A stretch of 64,000 nucleotides of DNA from an uncultured Coriobacteriaceae bacterium (lineage in GTDB: Bacteria > Actinomycetota > Coriobacteriia > Coriobacteriales > Coriobacteriaceae), in assembly GCA_944319885.1 (NCBI GenBank), contig CALUFC010000001.1:124001-188000 (forward strand), given 5' to 3'. A model generated the notes under the pieces. The model did not search any database and was not told where the DNA came from. It was given only the letters and a program-made list of their open reading frames with translations. Of this stretch, positions 20,684 through 28,099 are shown one piece after another. A program made the translations under genes and the position numbers. The stretch's first letter is position 1, and each line of letters starts with the position of its first letter.

Positions 20684-21037
20684 ATGCCAAGCAAGGGCAC
20701 CGGTTCTTCCCTCAAGGGCGTGAGCACCCGCATCAACGGCCGTCATGCGTTCATCCACGAGCGCGTGCTGGAGCTCATTGCTCGCGAGACCGAATTGCGC
20801 GGCGCCGTCACGTTCCGCAAGGGCGATCTTGCCCAGCGGCTGGGGTGCTGTGAGCGCTCGCTCGATCGCGCGCTCACGCGCCTGCGCCGCGATGGCTATG
20901 TGATCTCCACACCCATGTTTGGAGAGACGGGTGCCCAGCTTGGTAACGAGTACAAGGCCACGGCGGACGGCATCGCACTCGCCGGCGGATTCCGGAAGGA
21001 TAAGAACGCCGGGTACCGTACGGGAGTCCGCGCGTAG
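20684..21037 (+). CDS. small winged-helix-like DNA-binding protein coupled to adhesin 1
   Basis: This 117-residue basic protein starts one base after the adhesin stop (TAACATG), so translation is probably coupled; GGTGAG lies just before the stop. Residues about 38-80 (VTFRKGDLAQRLGCCERS, then LDRALTRLRRDGYVIS) have the spacing of a helix-turn-helix followed by a wing, as in MarR- or crp-type folds. The family has no name I recognise. Its paralogue at 48319 sits in the same position after adhesin 2, and the two share a GSSLKG..TRINGRHAF start. A regulatory role on the adhesin is inferred from fold and linkage only. Confidence 0.75.
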   Translation: MPSKGTGSSLKGVSTRINGRHAFIHERVLELIARETELRGAVTFRKGDLAQRLGCCERSLDRALTRLRRDGYVISTPMFGETGAQLGNEYKATADGIALAGGFRKDKNAGYRTGVRA

Positions 21038-21065
21038 CGCCTGAGGGCACATCGTATGCTGTGAT

Positions 21066-21101
21066 AGAAGCGCCGCTGAATTTTCAGCGGCGCTTCTTTG
21101 T
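21066..21101 (+). terminator. rho-independent terminator after adhesin 1 module
   Basis: A perfect 14-bp stem (21066-21079 with 21084-21097) with a 4-base loop is followed by TTTG. It ends the adhesin plus HTH transcript. Confidence 0.85.
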
Positions 21102-21177
21102 GCGCAACGGATGGCGAACGGGTAAGATACGCGTAGCTATGCTTCGACGGTACGCGTTTTGGGAACGGGAGAGGGCT

Positions 21178-21861
21178 ATGGCAGACGAGGAGACCACGCA
21201 GCGCACGGTAGATGAGGACATCGAGTTCGACGAGGGGCAAGGCGCCTCGGAGCTCGACGGCGAGGTGTCGCTCGTGTTGGGCGATGAAGCCGAGCACGAT
21301 GCGGAGCTGCATGAGGAGATTCTCAGCAGCGATATCGCCTGGCAGGGCAAGATCTTCAATGTGGAGCGCATGGACGTGCGCCTGCCCAACGGTCACACCT
21401 CGGTGCGCGACGTGGTGCGCCATTGCGGCGCGGCGGCTGTTGTGGCGCTCACGGAGAACGGCAAGATCGCCCTCGTGCGCCAGTACCGCACCTCGCTCGA
21501 CCGCGTGACGGTGGAGATTCCCGCCGGCAAGCTCGATCCCGGCGAGGATCCGCTCGAGTGCGCCAAGCGCGAGCTCAAGGAGGAGACGGGTTTCGTGGCC
21601 GGGCGCATTGCCTATCTCACTACCATCGCCACAAGCTGTGGCTTCTCGGACGAGCTGATTCACATCTACCTTGCCACCCAGCTTTCGTTCGAGGGTGCTA
21701 ACCCCGATGAAGATGAGTTCCTGAACGTGGACCTCGTGCCGGTGAATGAGCTTGTGGATGCTGTGCTCGACGGCAAGATCGAGGACGCCAAGACCGTGGT
21801 GGGCGCGCTTGCCTGCGACGTGATGGCGCACCGTCTCGCCCTTGAAACGGTGGAGGAATAG
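21178..21861 (+). CDS. NUDIX hydrolase, ADP-ribose pyrophosphatase type
   Basis: This 227-residue protein has a complete Nudix box at residues 117-139, starting GKLDPGEDPLE and ending RELKEETGF. The upstream VEIPAG and YRTSLDRVTVE segments resemble the ADP-ribose pyrophosphatase branch, which cleaves ADP-ribose to AMP and ribose 5-phosphate. The first 40 or so residues are strongly acidic and form an extension not usual in this family. The start at 21178 is supported by GGGAGAGG just upstream and by the acidic segment being in frame. The substrate is inferred from family resemblance. Confidence 0.85.
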   Translation: MADEETTQRTVDEDIEFDEGQGASELDGEVSLVLGDEAEHDAELHEEILSSDIAWQGKIFNVERMDVRLPNGHTSVRDVVRHCGAAAVVALTENGKIALVRQYRTSLDRVTVEIPAGKLDPGEDPLECAKRELKEETGFVAGRIAYLTTIATSCGFSDELIHIYLATQLSFEGANPDEDEFLNVDLVPVNELVDAVLDGKIEDAKTVVGALACDVMAHRLALETVEE

Positions 21862-22003
21862 CATGCCGCCGATACCTGCGCAATATCTGAGAGGCAACTG
21901 AAATCGAGGCGGAAGCCGGATGAAAGAGGTGCCGTGTGCGGCGCCTGCGGCGTATACTGGTGAGCCGGAAATCTACCAGTATATCGACCGTAAGTGAGTT
22001 TTC

Positions 22004-23797
22004 GTGAGCACTACCACTCGTCCGCGTACCATGTTTCGCCGTTTTCTTTCCTACTATGGGCCCGAGCGCGGGCTCTTTATCGCTGACACCGTTTGCGCGT
22101 TGGTGATTGCCGGCATTGACCTGGCGTTCCCCAGCATCCTGCGCGCTCTTACCGGCGGGCTCTTCACGCAGGGTCCTTCGGTCATCATGGCGTCGCTCGG
22201 CATGATCGCGGTGGGGCTCGTGGCCATGTATTTGGTGCGGTGCGCGTGCCGCTATTTCGTTTCGGCGCAGGGACACATCATGGGCGCGCGCATGGAGTCG
22301 CGCATGCGCCAGGATCTGTTCGATCAGTACGAGCGGTTCAGCTTCTCCTACTTCGACCGCATGAGCTCAGGCGATATGATGAGCCGCGTGGTGAACGACC
22401 TTTTTGACATCTGCGAGGCCGCGCACCACGTGCCTGAGTGGATCATCATCTGCGGCGTCGAGATCATCGGTGCGTTTGCGATCCTGTTCACCATCTCGCC
22501 GGTGCTTGCGGGCGTTATGTTCGCGGTCACCGTGGTGTTCGTGGGCATCATGGTTCGCCAGAATCTCACGATGCGCGAGGTCTTTGCCGACAACCGCCGG
22601 AAGATTTCCGGCGTGAATTCTCAGCTGCAAGATTCGCTCTCGGGCATCCGCGTGGTCAAATCGTTTGCCAACGAGGGGACGGAGCGCGAGAAGTTCCGTC
22701 GCTCCAACGACCGCTACCTCGACTCCAAGGTGAATCAGTACCACGCGATGGGCTCCTATCAGGCAACGAGCGCCGCCATGACCGGCGTGCTCTACACCAT
22801 CATCGTGGTGCTGGGCGGGGCGCTTGTGGCCGCCGGTCAGATGACCGCGGTCGATATGGCAACGTTCGCCCTCTACATCAGCCTCTTCACCACGCCGGTG
22901 GAGACGCTCGTGAATTCCACCGAGACCGTGCAGAAGGCCATCGCGGGCTTCAAGCGCATGGACGAGGTGCTGCTGTCGGAGCCCGATATCCAGGATGCAC
23001 CCGATGCGCGTCCGCTCGAGGTGACCCACGGCGCCATCGAGTACCGCGACGTGTGCTTTAGCTACGACACCCAGGAGCTTACCGAGGACGGGCGCGTACG
23101 GCCCGTGATCGATCACCTGAATCTCGCGATTCGCCCTGGTGAGACTCTGGCGCTCGTGGGACCCTCGGGCGGCGGCAAGTCCACGACGTGCTCGCTGTTG
23201 CCGCGCTTCTACGATGTTGATGCGGGCTCGATCCTCATTGATGGCCAGGATGTACGCTCGGTGACGCAGGACAGCCTGCGCCGCGCGATTGGCCTGGTGC
23301 AACAGGATGTGTATCTTTTCGACGGCACGATTCGCGAGAACATCGAGTACGGCTTGCCCGGCGCCACCGACAGTGAGATCGAGGCGGCGGCGCGGCGCGC
23401 CAACATCCACGAGTTCATCGCAAGCCTGCCCGATGGCTACGATACGGTGGTGGGCGAGCGGGGCAGCAGGCTTTCCGGCGGGCAGAAGCAGCGCATCGCC
23501 ATCGCCCGTGTGTTCTTGAAGGATCCCAAGATCCTCATTCTCGACGAGGCAACCTCGGCGCTCGACAACGAGAGCGAGGAGGCCGTGCAGGAGTCGCTTG
23601 AGCGTCTGGCGCAAGACCGCACGACGATCATCATCGCGCATCGTCTGTCAACGATCAAAGGCGCCGACGAGATCGCGACGGTGGAGAACGGCCGCGTGGT
23701 GGAGCGCGGCACGCACGAGGAGCTGCTTCAGCGCGGCGGCACCTACGCGCGCTACTACCGCATGCAGTTCGAGGGCGCGCGGGAGCACGAGCTGTAG
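22004..23797 (+). CDS. ABC exporter (fused membrane and ATPase domains)
   Basis: This 597-residue half-transporter has an N-terminal six-helix exporter domain (about residues 15-310) and a C-terminal ATPase. Walker A is GPSGGGKST at 386-394, the signature LSGGQKQR begins at about 490, and Walker B is ILILDEATSALD. It resembles MsbA/LmrA-type multidrug or lipid exporters and probably acts as a homodimer, because no partner is adjacent. The GTG start at 22004 follows a weak AAGTGAG. Substrate cannot be read from sequence. The 142 bases before it contain no other gene. Confidence 0.92.
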   Translation: MSTTTRPRTMFRRFLSYYGPERGLFIADTVCALVIAGIDLAFPSILRALTGGLFTQGPSVIMASLGMIAVGLVAMYLVRCACRYFVSAQGHIMGARMESRMRQDLFDQYERFSFSYFDRMSSGDMMSRVVNDLFDICEAAHHVPEWIIICGVEIIGAFAILFTISPVLAGVMFAVTVVFVGIMVRQNLTMREVFADNRRKISGVNSQLQDSLSGIRVVKSFANEGTEREKFRRSNDRYLDSKVNQYHAMGSYQATSAAMTGVLYTIIVVLGGALVAAGQMTAVDMATFALYISLFTTPVETLVNSTETVQKAIAGFKRMDEVLLSEPDIQDAPDARPLEVTHGAIEYRDVCFSYDTQELTEDGRVRPVIDHLNLAIRPGETLALVGPSGGGKSTTCSLLPRFYDVDAGSILIDGQDVRSVTQDSLRRAIGLVQQDVYLFDGTIRENIEYGLPGATDSEIEAAARRANIHEFIASLPDGYDTVVGERGSRLSGGQKQRIAIARVFLKDPKILILDEATSALDNESEEAVQESLERLAQDRTTIIIAHRLSTIKGADEIATVENGRVVERGTHEELLQRGGTYARYYRMQFEGAREHEL

Positions 23798-23859
23798 GAG
23801 CCGCTCTGCAGCTTGCATGGGGATTCGAGCTGCCGCTATCTGCGTGCGCAGGGCTTTCG

Positions 23860-23865
23860 TATAAT
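23860..23865 (+). promoter_or_regulatory. -10 element (TATAAT) upstream of membrane protein at 23913
   Basis: A perfect TATAAT lies 48 bases before the ATG at 23913. The -35 side (TATCTG, 17 bases upstream) is weak. Confidence 0.5.
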
Positions 23866-23912
23866 GGCGAGCGTGATATCGGACCGCTACGGCGGGCGAG
23901 CAAGGATGGGGC

Positions 23913-24887
23913 ATGGCCAAGAAGCAACCGCTCACGCCAGACGAGGTGATCGAGCTCTTTTCGGAGCTCGATGAATCGGGCGTGCTCGATCCCAGCCGTG
24001 TGAGCAATCGTGAGAAGCGCCTCAAGTTCAGGGTCGCCGCGCGCGAGGCCGGCGATAGCGAGTCGCTCGGCAAGATCGCGAAGGCAAGCGGACGCTCGAA
24101 GACGCGCGAGGCCATCGACCCGCTTTCGGGCGACGACCCCTCGGGCTCCAAGGTCGATAGCACCATTTCGCGCACCGCCATCGGATTCATCGTTGTTACG
24201 CTTGTGCTCATCGTGGGCCTGCAGATTGGCTACGGTGTGAGCCGCCGCCTCAACACCTCGAATCTCTCGGAAACGGTATCGCAGGAGACGGTGACCAACG
24301 CCTTGCGCGGCGGCCTCGAGTGGGGTAACGGTTTCACGCAGTTTCCCGGCGAGTTCACGGTTGACCGCGCCGACGAGCGCACGGGCGTTGTCGAGGTGAG
24401 CGTGGTGGAAACCGATGCCGCCAACGAGCTCGAGCTCTTCTCGAACAGCCAGTTGCAGGCCACTGCGCTTGCTACGAACGCGCTGCTCAACGATAACATC
24501 GACCAGGTGGTCTATAACGTAAGCGCCATCGTGGACGAGGATGGGACCATTCAGCAGGATCAGCTACTGGGCATGCTGCCGGCCACCGGTACCGAGCGCT
24601 CGGTATTCACGTTCATCTGGACCAAGAACAAGTCGGAAACCTCAACCAATATCGACTGGGGCCTCCGCATCGTGGGCATCGACGAGGACATCGCCGCGCG
24701 CATCCAGGAGCAGGTCAATTCGGTATCGTCGCTTATCGAGGACGACCCGGCAATCTCGCAGGACGATCTCGAGAACCAGCAGTTCGAGCAATCGCTCGAG
24801 CAGGGGCTCAAGGGCTCGGAGACCTATACCGGCGGTGCTGCTGAGAAATCACCCGCAGAGGTTATGGCCGAGGCGGGTATCGAGTAG
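23913..24887 (+). CDS. conserved-looking single-pass membrane protein, unknown function
   Basis: This 324-residue protein has a charged cytoplasmic N-terminus (about 85 residues, with possible short helices such as EVIELFSELDESG). One transmembrane segment follows (AIGFIVVTLVLIVGLQIGYGV, about residues 90-110), then a roughly 200-residue predicted outside domain. The outside domain is acidic, ends with an EQ-rich tail, and has no cysteines or catalytic motif I recognise. The start has AAGGA upstream. The gene is followed by a palindromic intergenic element. No function is assigned. Confidence 0.75.
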   Translation: MAKKQPLTPDEVIELFSELDESGVLDPSRVSNREKRLKFRVAAREAGDSESLGKIAKASGRSKTREAIDPLSGDDPSGSKVDSTISRTAIGFIVVTLVLIVGLQIGYGVSRRLNTSNLSETVSQETVTNALRGGLEWGNGFTQFPGEFTVDRADERTGVVEVSVVETDAANELELFSNSQLQATALATNALLNDNIDQVVYNVSAIVDEDGTIQQDQLLGMLPATGTERSVFTFIWTKNKSETSTNIDWGLRIVGIDEDIAARIQEQVNSVSSLIEDDPAISQDDLENQQFEQSLEQGLKGSETYTGGAAEKSPAEVMAEAGIE

Positions 24888-24956
24888 AGACGTCCAGGTT
24901 GGCGGGCCGACCACCGGCGCACGTGCGCCTTCGTGGCGGTAGCGCATCACCGTTTT

Positions 24957-25095
24957 TCAAGTATTCCATGGTTTAGGTTCGACCCCTTGAGTAGACCGCT
25001 CGTTATGTTGGACATAACGAGCGGTCTACCTGCGATGATGCAAAACAGCTTGTGCGGCTACTTAGGGGTTGGGTGCCAAACCATGGAATACCTGA
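24957..25095. repeat. long nested palindrome, MITE- or REP-like intergenic element
   Basis: Outer arms GTATTCCATGGTTT (24961-24974) and its complement (25078-25091) are perfect over 14 bp, and they extend imperfectly outward. Next inward, ACCCCT..AGTAG (24982-24994) pairs with CTACTTAGGGGT. Near the left is a perfect 18-bp hairpin, GTAGACCGCTCGTTATGT at 24991-25008 with 25012-25029, loop TGG. The element lies in the 287-base spacer between two convergent genes and codes for nothing visible. A perfect GGCGCACGTGCGCC palindrome sits just upstream at 24916-24929. Confidence 0.7.
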
Positions 25096-25117
25096 ATTTT
25101 GCTCGTGCTGTTGCGGT

Positions 25118-25156
25118 GCTGCATGCTGCCAAGAGCCTCGCTCGGCAACATGCAGC
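25118..25156 (-). terminator. strong hairpin downstream of pyridoxamine kinase
   Basis: GCTGCATG (25118-25125) pairs with CATGCAGC (25149-25156). Inner TGCC/GGCA and GAGC/GCTC pairs extend the stem. It lies 18 bases past the pdxY stop, but there is no U run, so intrinsic termination is uncertain. Confidence 0.4.
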
Positions 25157-25174
25157 CGTGTGGCGCTTCGCTGC

Positions 25175-26068
25175 CTAGCCCAGAAGCGCCGTCACCTTGC
25201 CCAGCAGCGGCTCGAAGCTCACGCCACGATCCTGGAACTGCGGCTGCTGTGCGGAGACAATCATCGCATCGTGGACGAAATCGCCTGCGAACGCCACCGC
25301 CTCGTCGATGGGGCGTCCCGCCATGACGGCGGCAAGCAAGCACGAGCAGTAAAGATCGCCGGTGCCGTGCAGCATGTACGGCAGCAGCTCGTTGTTAACC
25401 TCGAAGAATGATCCATCCTGCGCGGCAACGAAGTTGCGGATCATGCCATCGCCGCGTTGGATGCCCTTGAGCACAACCGTCTTGGTGCCCTTGGCAAGCA
25501 GCCCCTCGGCGAGGCGCCGCGCCTCGGCGTCCGAGATGTTCTCGCCCGCCCAGGCGTCTTCGATGGGCTCGCCCAAGATGATGGCGGCTTCGGTGAGGTT
25601 AGGTGTGAGGATGTCGGCGCCCTCGGCAAGTTCGGCCATCGCGGCGCAGAGCTCGGGCGTGTAGGTGGGGTAGACCTTGCCGTGATCTGCCATGACGGGA
25701 TCGACTACGCGCAGCGCCTTGGGAGACATGGTGTACAGGTCGCGGATGCGGTCGACCTGCTCGGGCGCGCCCAAAAAGCCGGAGTACACGGCATCGGTCT
25801 CGACGCCGATGTTCGACCATGCAGCGAGGTAATCGGAGAGAATCTCGGTGGTGTCGTGCATGTACCAGCCTGGGAATGCCGTGTGGCTCGAGAAGAGGCC
25901 GGTGGGCACGGGGCAGACGTCGCATCCAGCGGCGGAGAGCACGGGGATTGCGACGCCCAGCGAGCATTTGCCGTAGCCGCACAGGTCGTGTACGGCGGCG
26001 ACGCGGGGGATGTACGCCCCCTCTCGCTGGTAGAGGACGGGCATGGCGCTGATGGTTCCGTTCGACAT
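25175..26068 (-). CDS. pdxY: pyridoxamine/pyridoxal kinase (PdxY-like)
   Basis: This 297-residue ribokinase-fold protein phosphorylates vitamin B6 vitamers to feed the PLP pool. It begins with a strand followed by HDLCGYGKCSLGVAIPVLSAAG. It carries SGFLGAPEQV, VVDPVMADHGK and LTPNLTEAAIILG, and ends with the anion-hole/catalytic motif HGTGDLYCSCLLAA. These match the PdxY/PdxK group rather than ThiD. It is divergent from carA and has about 300 bases of upstream spacer. No PLP biosynthesis genes (pdxST) are in the window, suggesting a salvage role. Confidence 0.88.
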   Translation of the reverse strand: MSNGTISAMPVLYQREGAYIPRVAAVHDLCGYGKCSLGVAIPVLSAAGCDVCPVPTGLFSSHTAFPGWYMHDTTEILSDYLAAWSNIGVETDAVYSGFLGAPEQVDRIRDLYTMSPKALRVVDPVMADHGKVYPTYTPELCAAMAELAEGADILTPNLTEAAIILGEPIEDAWAGENISDAEARRLAEGLLAKGTKTVVLKGIQRGDGMIRNFVAAQDGSFFEVNNELLPYMLHGTGDLYCSCLLAAVMAGRPIDEAVAFAGDFVHDAMIVSAQQPQFQDRGVSFEPLLGKVTALLG

Positions 26069-26180
26069 GATGTTCCTTCTTTCTTCCGCGGACTTATGGA
26101 CCAGCGTGCACCAAGAAGTCTAGTACCGTGATGCCGCGGAATGCGCTCGTGATAGGTGATTGCGTCAATTCGAAACGAAG

Positions 26181-26277
26181 TCAGCACATACGATGAGGGA
26201 TATGAGATACATGTATAACATACCCCCTATAGTTGAATTGAAATGAATCGTTTATCGGCCTATCGCATATGTGCTGA
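26181..26277. repeat. inverted repeat in the pdxY-carA divergent spacer
   Basis: TCAGCACATA (26181-26190) pairs perfectly with TATGTGCTGA (26268-26277). The adjoining CGAT/ATCG extends the match after a small offset. The AT-rich interior includes ATACATGTAT at 26207-26216. This accounts for most of the gene-free spacer 26069-26377. It may be a small palindromic element or control both promoters. Confidence 0.4.
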
Positions 26278-26377
26278 ATAAAATGAGTTTCTACAGCCAG
26301 AGGTGGTGCATTACGTCTACAATACACGCAGCCTGTAAACCTTTAAGCCGATTCAGAGAAATCGAAAAGGAGCATGT

Positions 26378-27835
26378 ATGGCGGAATACTATCGAGCGAG
26401 CCGAAGCGCTCGCAGCGTGATGCTCTCCGAGCTTGCGCGACAAATGCTTTCCCATACCACGAAGCGTGCCTGCGCTCCCGCTCTCCTCGTTCTTGAGGAC
26501 GGGAGCGTTTTTTATGGCCGTTCGTGCGGCGCCGAGGGCACGGTGACCGGTGAGGTGTGCTTCAACACGTCGCTCGAAGGGTACTTCGAGGTGCTCACCG
26601 ATCCCAGCTATGCCGGCCAGATCGTGACGATGACCTATCCGCAGATTGGCAACTACGGCATCGGCGCTGCGGATACGCAGATGGCGCCGGGCAATCCCGT
26701 TGAGCATGGGGGGCGTCCGCGCCCCGCCCTGAGGGCAATGGTGGTGCACGACATGTGCCGCACGCCTTCAAACTGGCGCTCGGAGCAGAGCCTGCCGGAA
26801 TATCTGGAGCAGTGCGGCGTGGTTGCCATCGAGGGAATCGACACCCGCGCGCTCGTGCGGCACCTGCGCGACCATGGTGCGCAGAAGGGCATCGTTTCCA
26901 CGGAGGTGTTCGAGCTCGAGAAGCTGCAGCAACTCCTCGCCGAGGCGCCCGATTTGGTGGGGACGAACCTTGTGGAAACGGTGAGCTGCCGCTCGCCGTA
27001 TTCGTTTGACGCGACGAGCCTGCCGCACGAGCACGAGTTCGCTGCGGCTGCGCCGGAGCCCGCGCGGCACCAGGTGGTTGTGTACGATTGCGGCGTGAAG
27101 CGCGGCATCTTGGAAGGGCTTGTGCGCGCGGGATGCTCGCTCACGCTTGTGCCGTGGGATACGCCCGCCGACGAGGTGCTTACGATGGGCGCGAACGGTG
27201 GCGCCCCCGACGGCGTCTTCCTTTCAAACGGTCCCGGCGACCCGGATGCCGTTGAGGCGACCTACGCCCAGGTGCAGCAGCTCATAGGCAAGGTGCCTAT
27301 TTTTGGCATCTGCCTCGGGCATCAGATGATTAGTCTTGCGTGCGGCGCCGACATGGAAAAGCTCAAGTTTGGTCATCGTGGTGGTAACCAGCCGGTCATG
27401 AATCTGCTCACGCGCCGTGTGGAGATTACTGCGCAAAACCATGGCTTCGGCCTTGTGTTCCCAAGCCTCGGTGAGCTTATCCCCGAGCTTTCCGGTGGCA
27501 TCGCCGAGCATCCGTGCGGGCATGACGGCACGCCCGCCACGGGCGACCTGCGCTTTTGGCTGGAGCGCGGGGTGGCGCCGGTTGTTCAAAACGAGCGCTT
27601 CGGGCGTATCCGTCTCACGCATGTGAACCTCAACGACGGCACCGCCGAAGGCATTCAGCTCCTGGATCAGCCGTGCTTCTCGGTTCAGTACCATCCCGAG
27701 GCCTCACCGGGGCCAACGGATGCGCACTACCTGTTCACGGCGTTTGCGCGCCTTATGGACGGCGATGCGGATTACCTCAACATCGACATCTCGAAGGATC
27801 GCCTCGCGGGCTGGACGTTCGCACAAGAGGCGTAG
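26378..27835 (+). CDS. carA: carbamoyl-phosphate synthase small (glutaminase) subunit
   Basis: CarA hydrolyses glutamine and passes ammonia to CarB for carbamoyl phosphate, a precursor of arginine and UMP. The CPSase small-chain domain begins near residue 35 (ALLVLEDGSVFYG). The class I glutaminase domain has nucleophile Cys312 in GICLGHQ and the His-Glu pair in YHPEASPG. At 485 residues it is over 100 longer than usual. There is a 33-residue N-terminal extension, and about 40 extra residues lie between ITAQNHGF and LTHVNLNDGT. The start is supported by AAGGAG at 26367-26372. A palindromic element separates it from carB. Confidence 0.95.
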   Translation: MAEYYRASRSARSVMLSELARQMLSHTTKRACAPALLVLEDGSVFYGRSCGAEGTVTGEVCFNTSLEGYFEVLTDPSYAGQIVTMTYPQIGNYGIGAADTQMAPGNPVEHGGRPRPALRAMVVHDMCRTPSNWRSEQSLPEYLEQCGVVAIEGIDTRALVRHLRDHGAQKGIVSTEVFELEKLQQLLAEAPDLVGTNLVETVSCRSPYSFDATSLPHEHEFAAAAPEPARHQVVVYDCGVKRGILEGLVRAGCSLTLVPWDTPADEVLTMGANGGAPDGVFLSNGPGDPDAVEATYAQVQQLIGKVPIFGICLGHQMISLACGADMEKLKFGHRGGNQPVMNLLTRRVEITAQNHGFGLVFPSLGELIPELSGGIAEHPCGHDGTPATGDLRFWLERGVAPVVQNERFGRIRLTHVNLNDGTAEGIQLLDQPCFSVQYHPEASPGPTDAHYLFTAFARLMDGDADYLNIDISKDRLAGWTFAQEA

Positions 27836-27911
27836 CGGAAGCGCCGCGGTGTGCTGCATTCCAGACACCGCGCACCGCGGCGGCGTGTTTTCTACGGAAT
27901 TGAGAGCAATA

Positions 27912-28084
27912 TGGTCATTTAGTTCAGATTCCGGAGCGATGGGGCGGGTTTTTGAGCCTATGAGCGCCCAAACTGGGTCCAAAAAGCGGGTTTTTGCAGT
28001 AAAGCGGATCGCAGAAACCCAAAAATACCCCCTCATACCCCCTAAAGTAATGGCATCAGCTCCGGAATCTGAACTAAATGACCA
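27912..28084. repeat. MITE-like element with 26-bp perfect terminal inverted repeats, between carA and carB
   Basis: Bases 27912-27937 and 28059-28084 are perfect inverted complements (arm starts TGGTCATTTAGTTC). The 121-bp interior has no ORF but has further short pairings (GGGTTT.TGC with GCA.AAACCC) and C5T runs near 28030-28045. Weak AATA flanks at 27908-27911 and 28084-28087 could be a target duplication, though the right copy overlaps the arm. No transposase is present, so it would be a non-autonomous element. Confidence 0.75.
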
Positions 28085-28099
28085 ATAAAGGAGCGAATC

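Noticed and set aside
14530-20736. Open frame of about 2068 codons on the minus strand inside adhesin 1
   Set aside because: It is antisense to a clearly coding repeat region. The high third-position GC of the sense gene removes stops from this antisense frame. It has no ribosome binding site and a low-complexity translation rich in His, Arg, Gly and Val.
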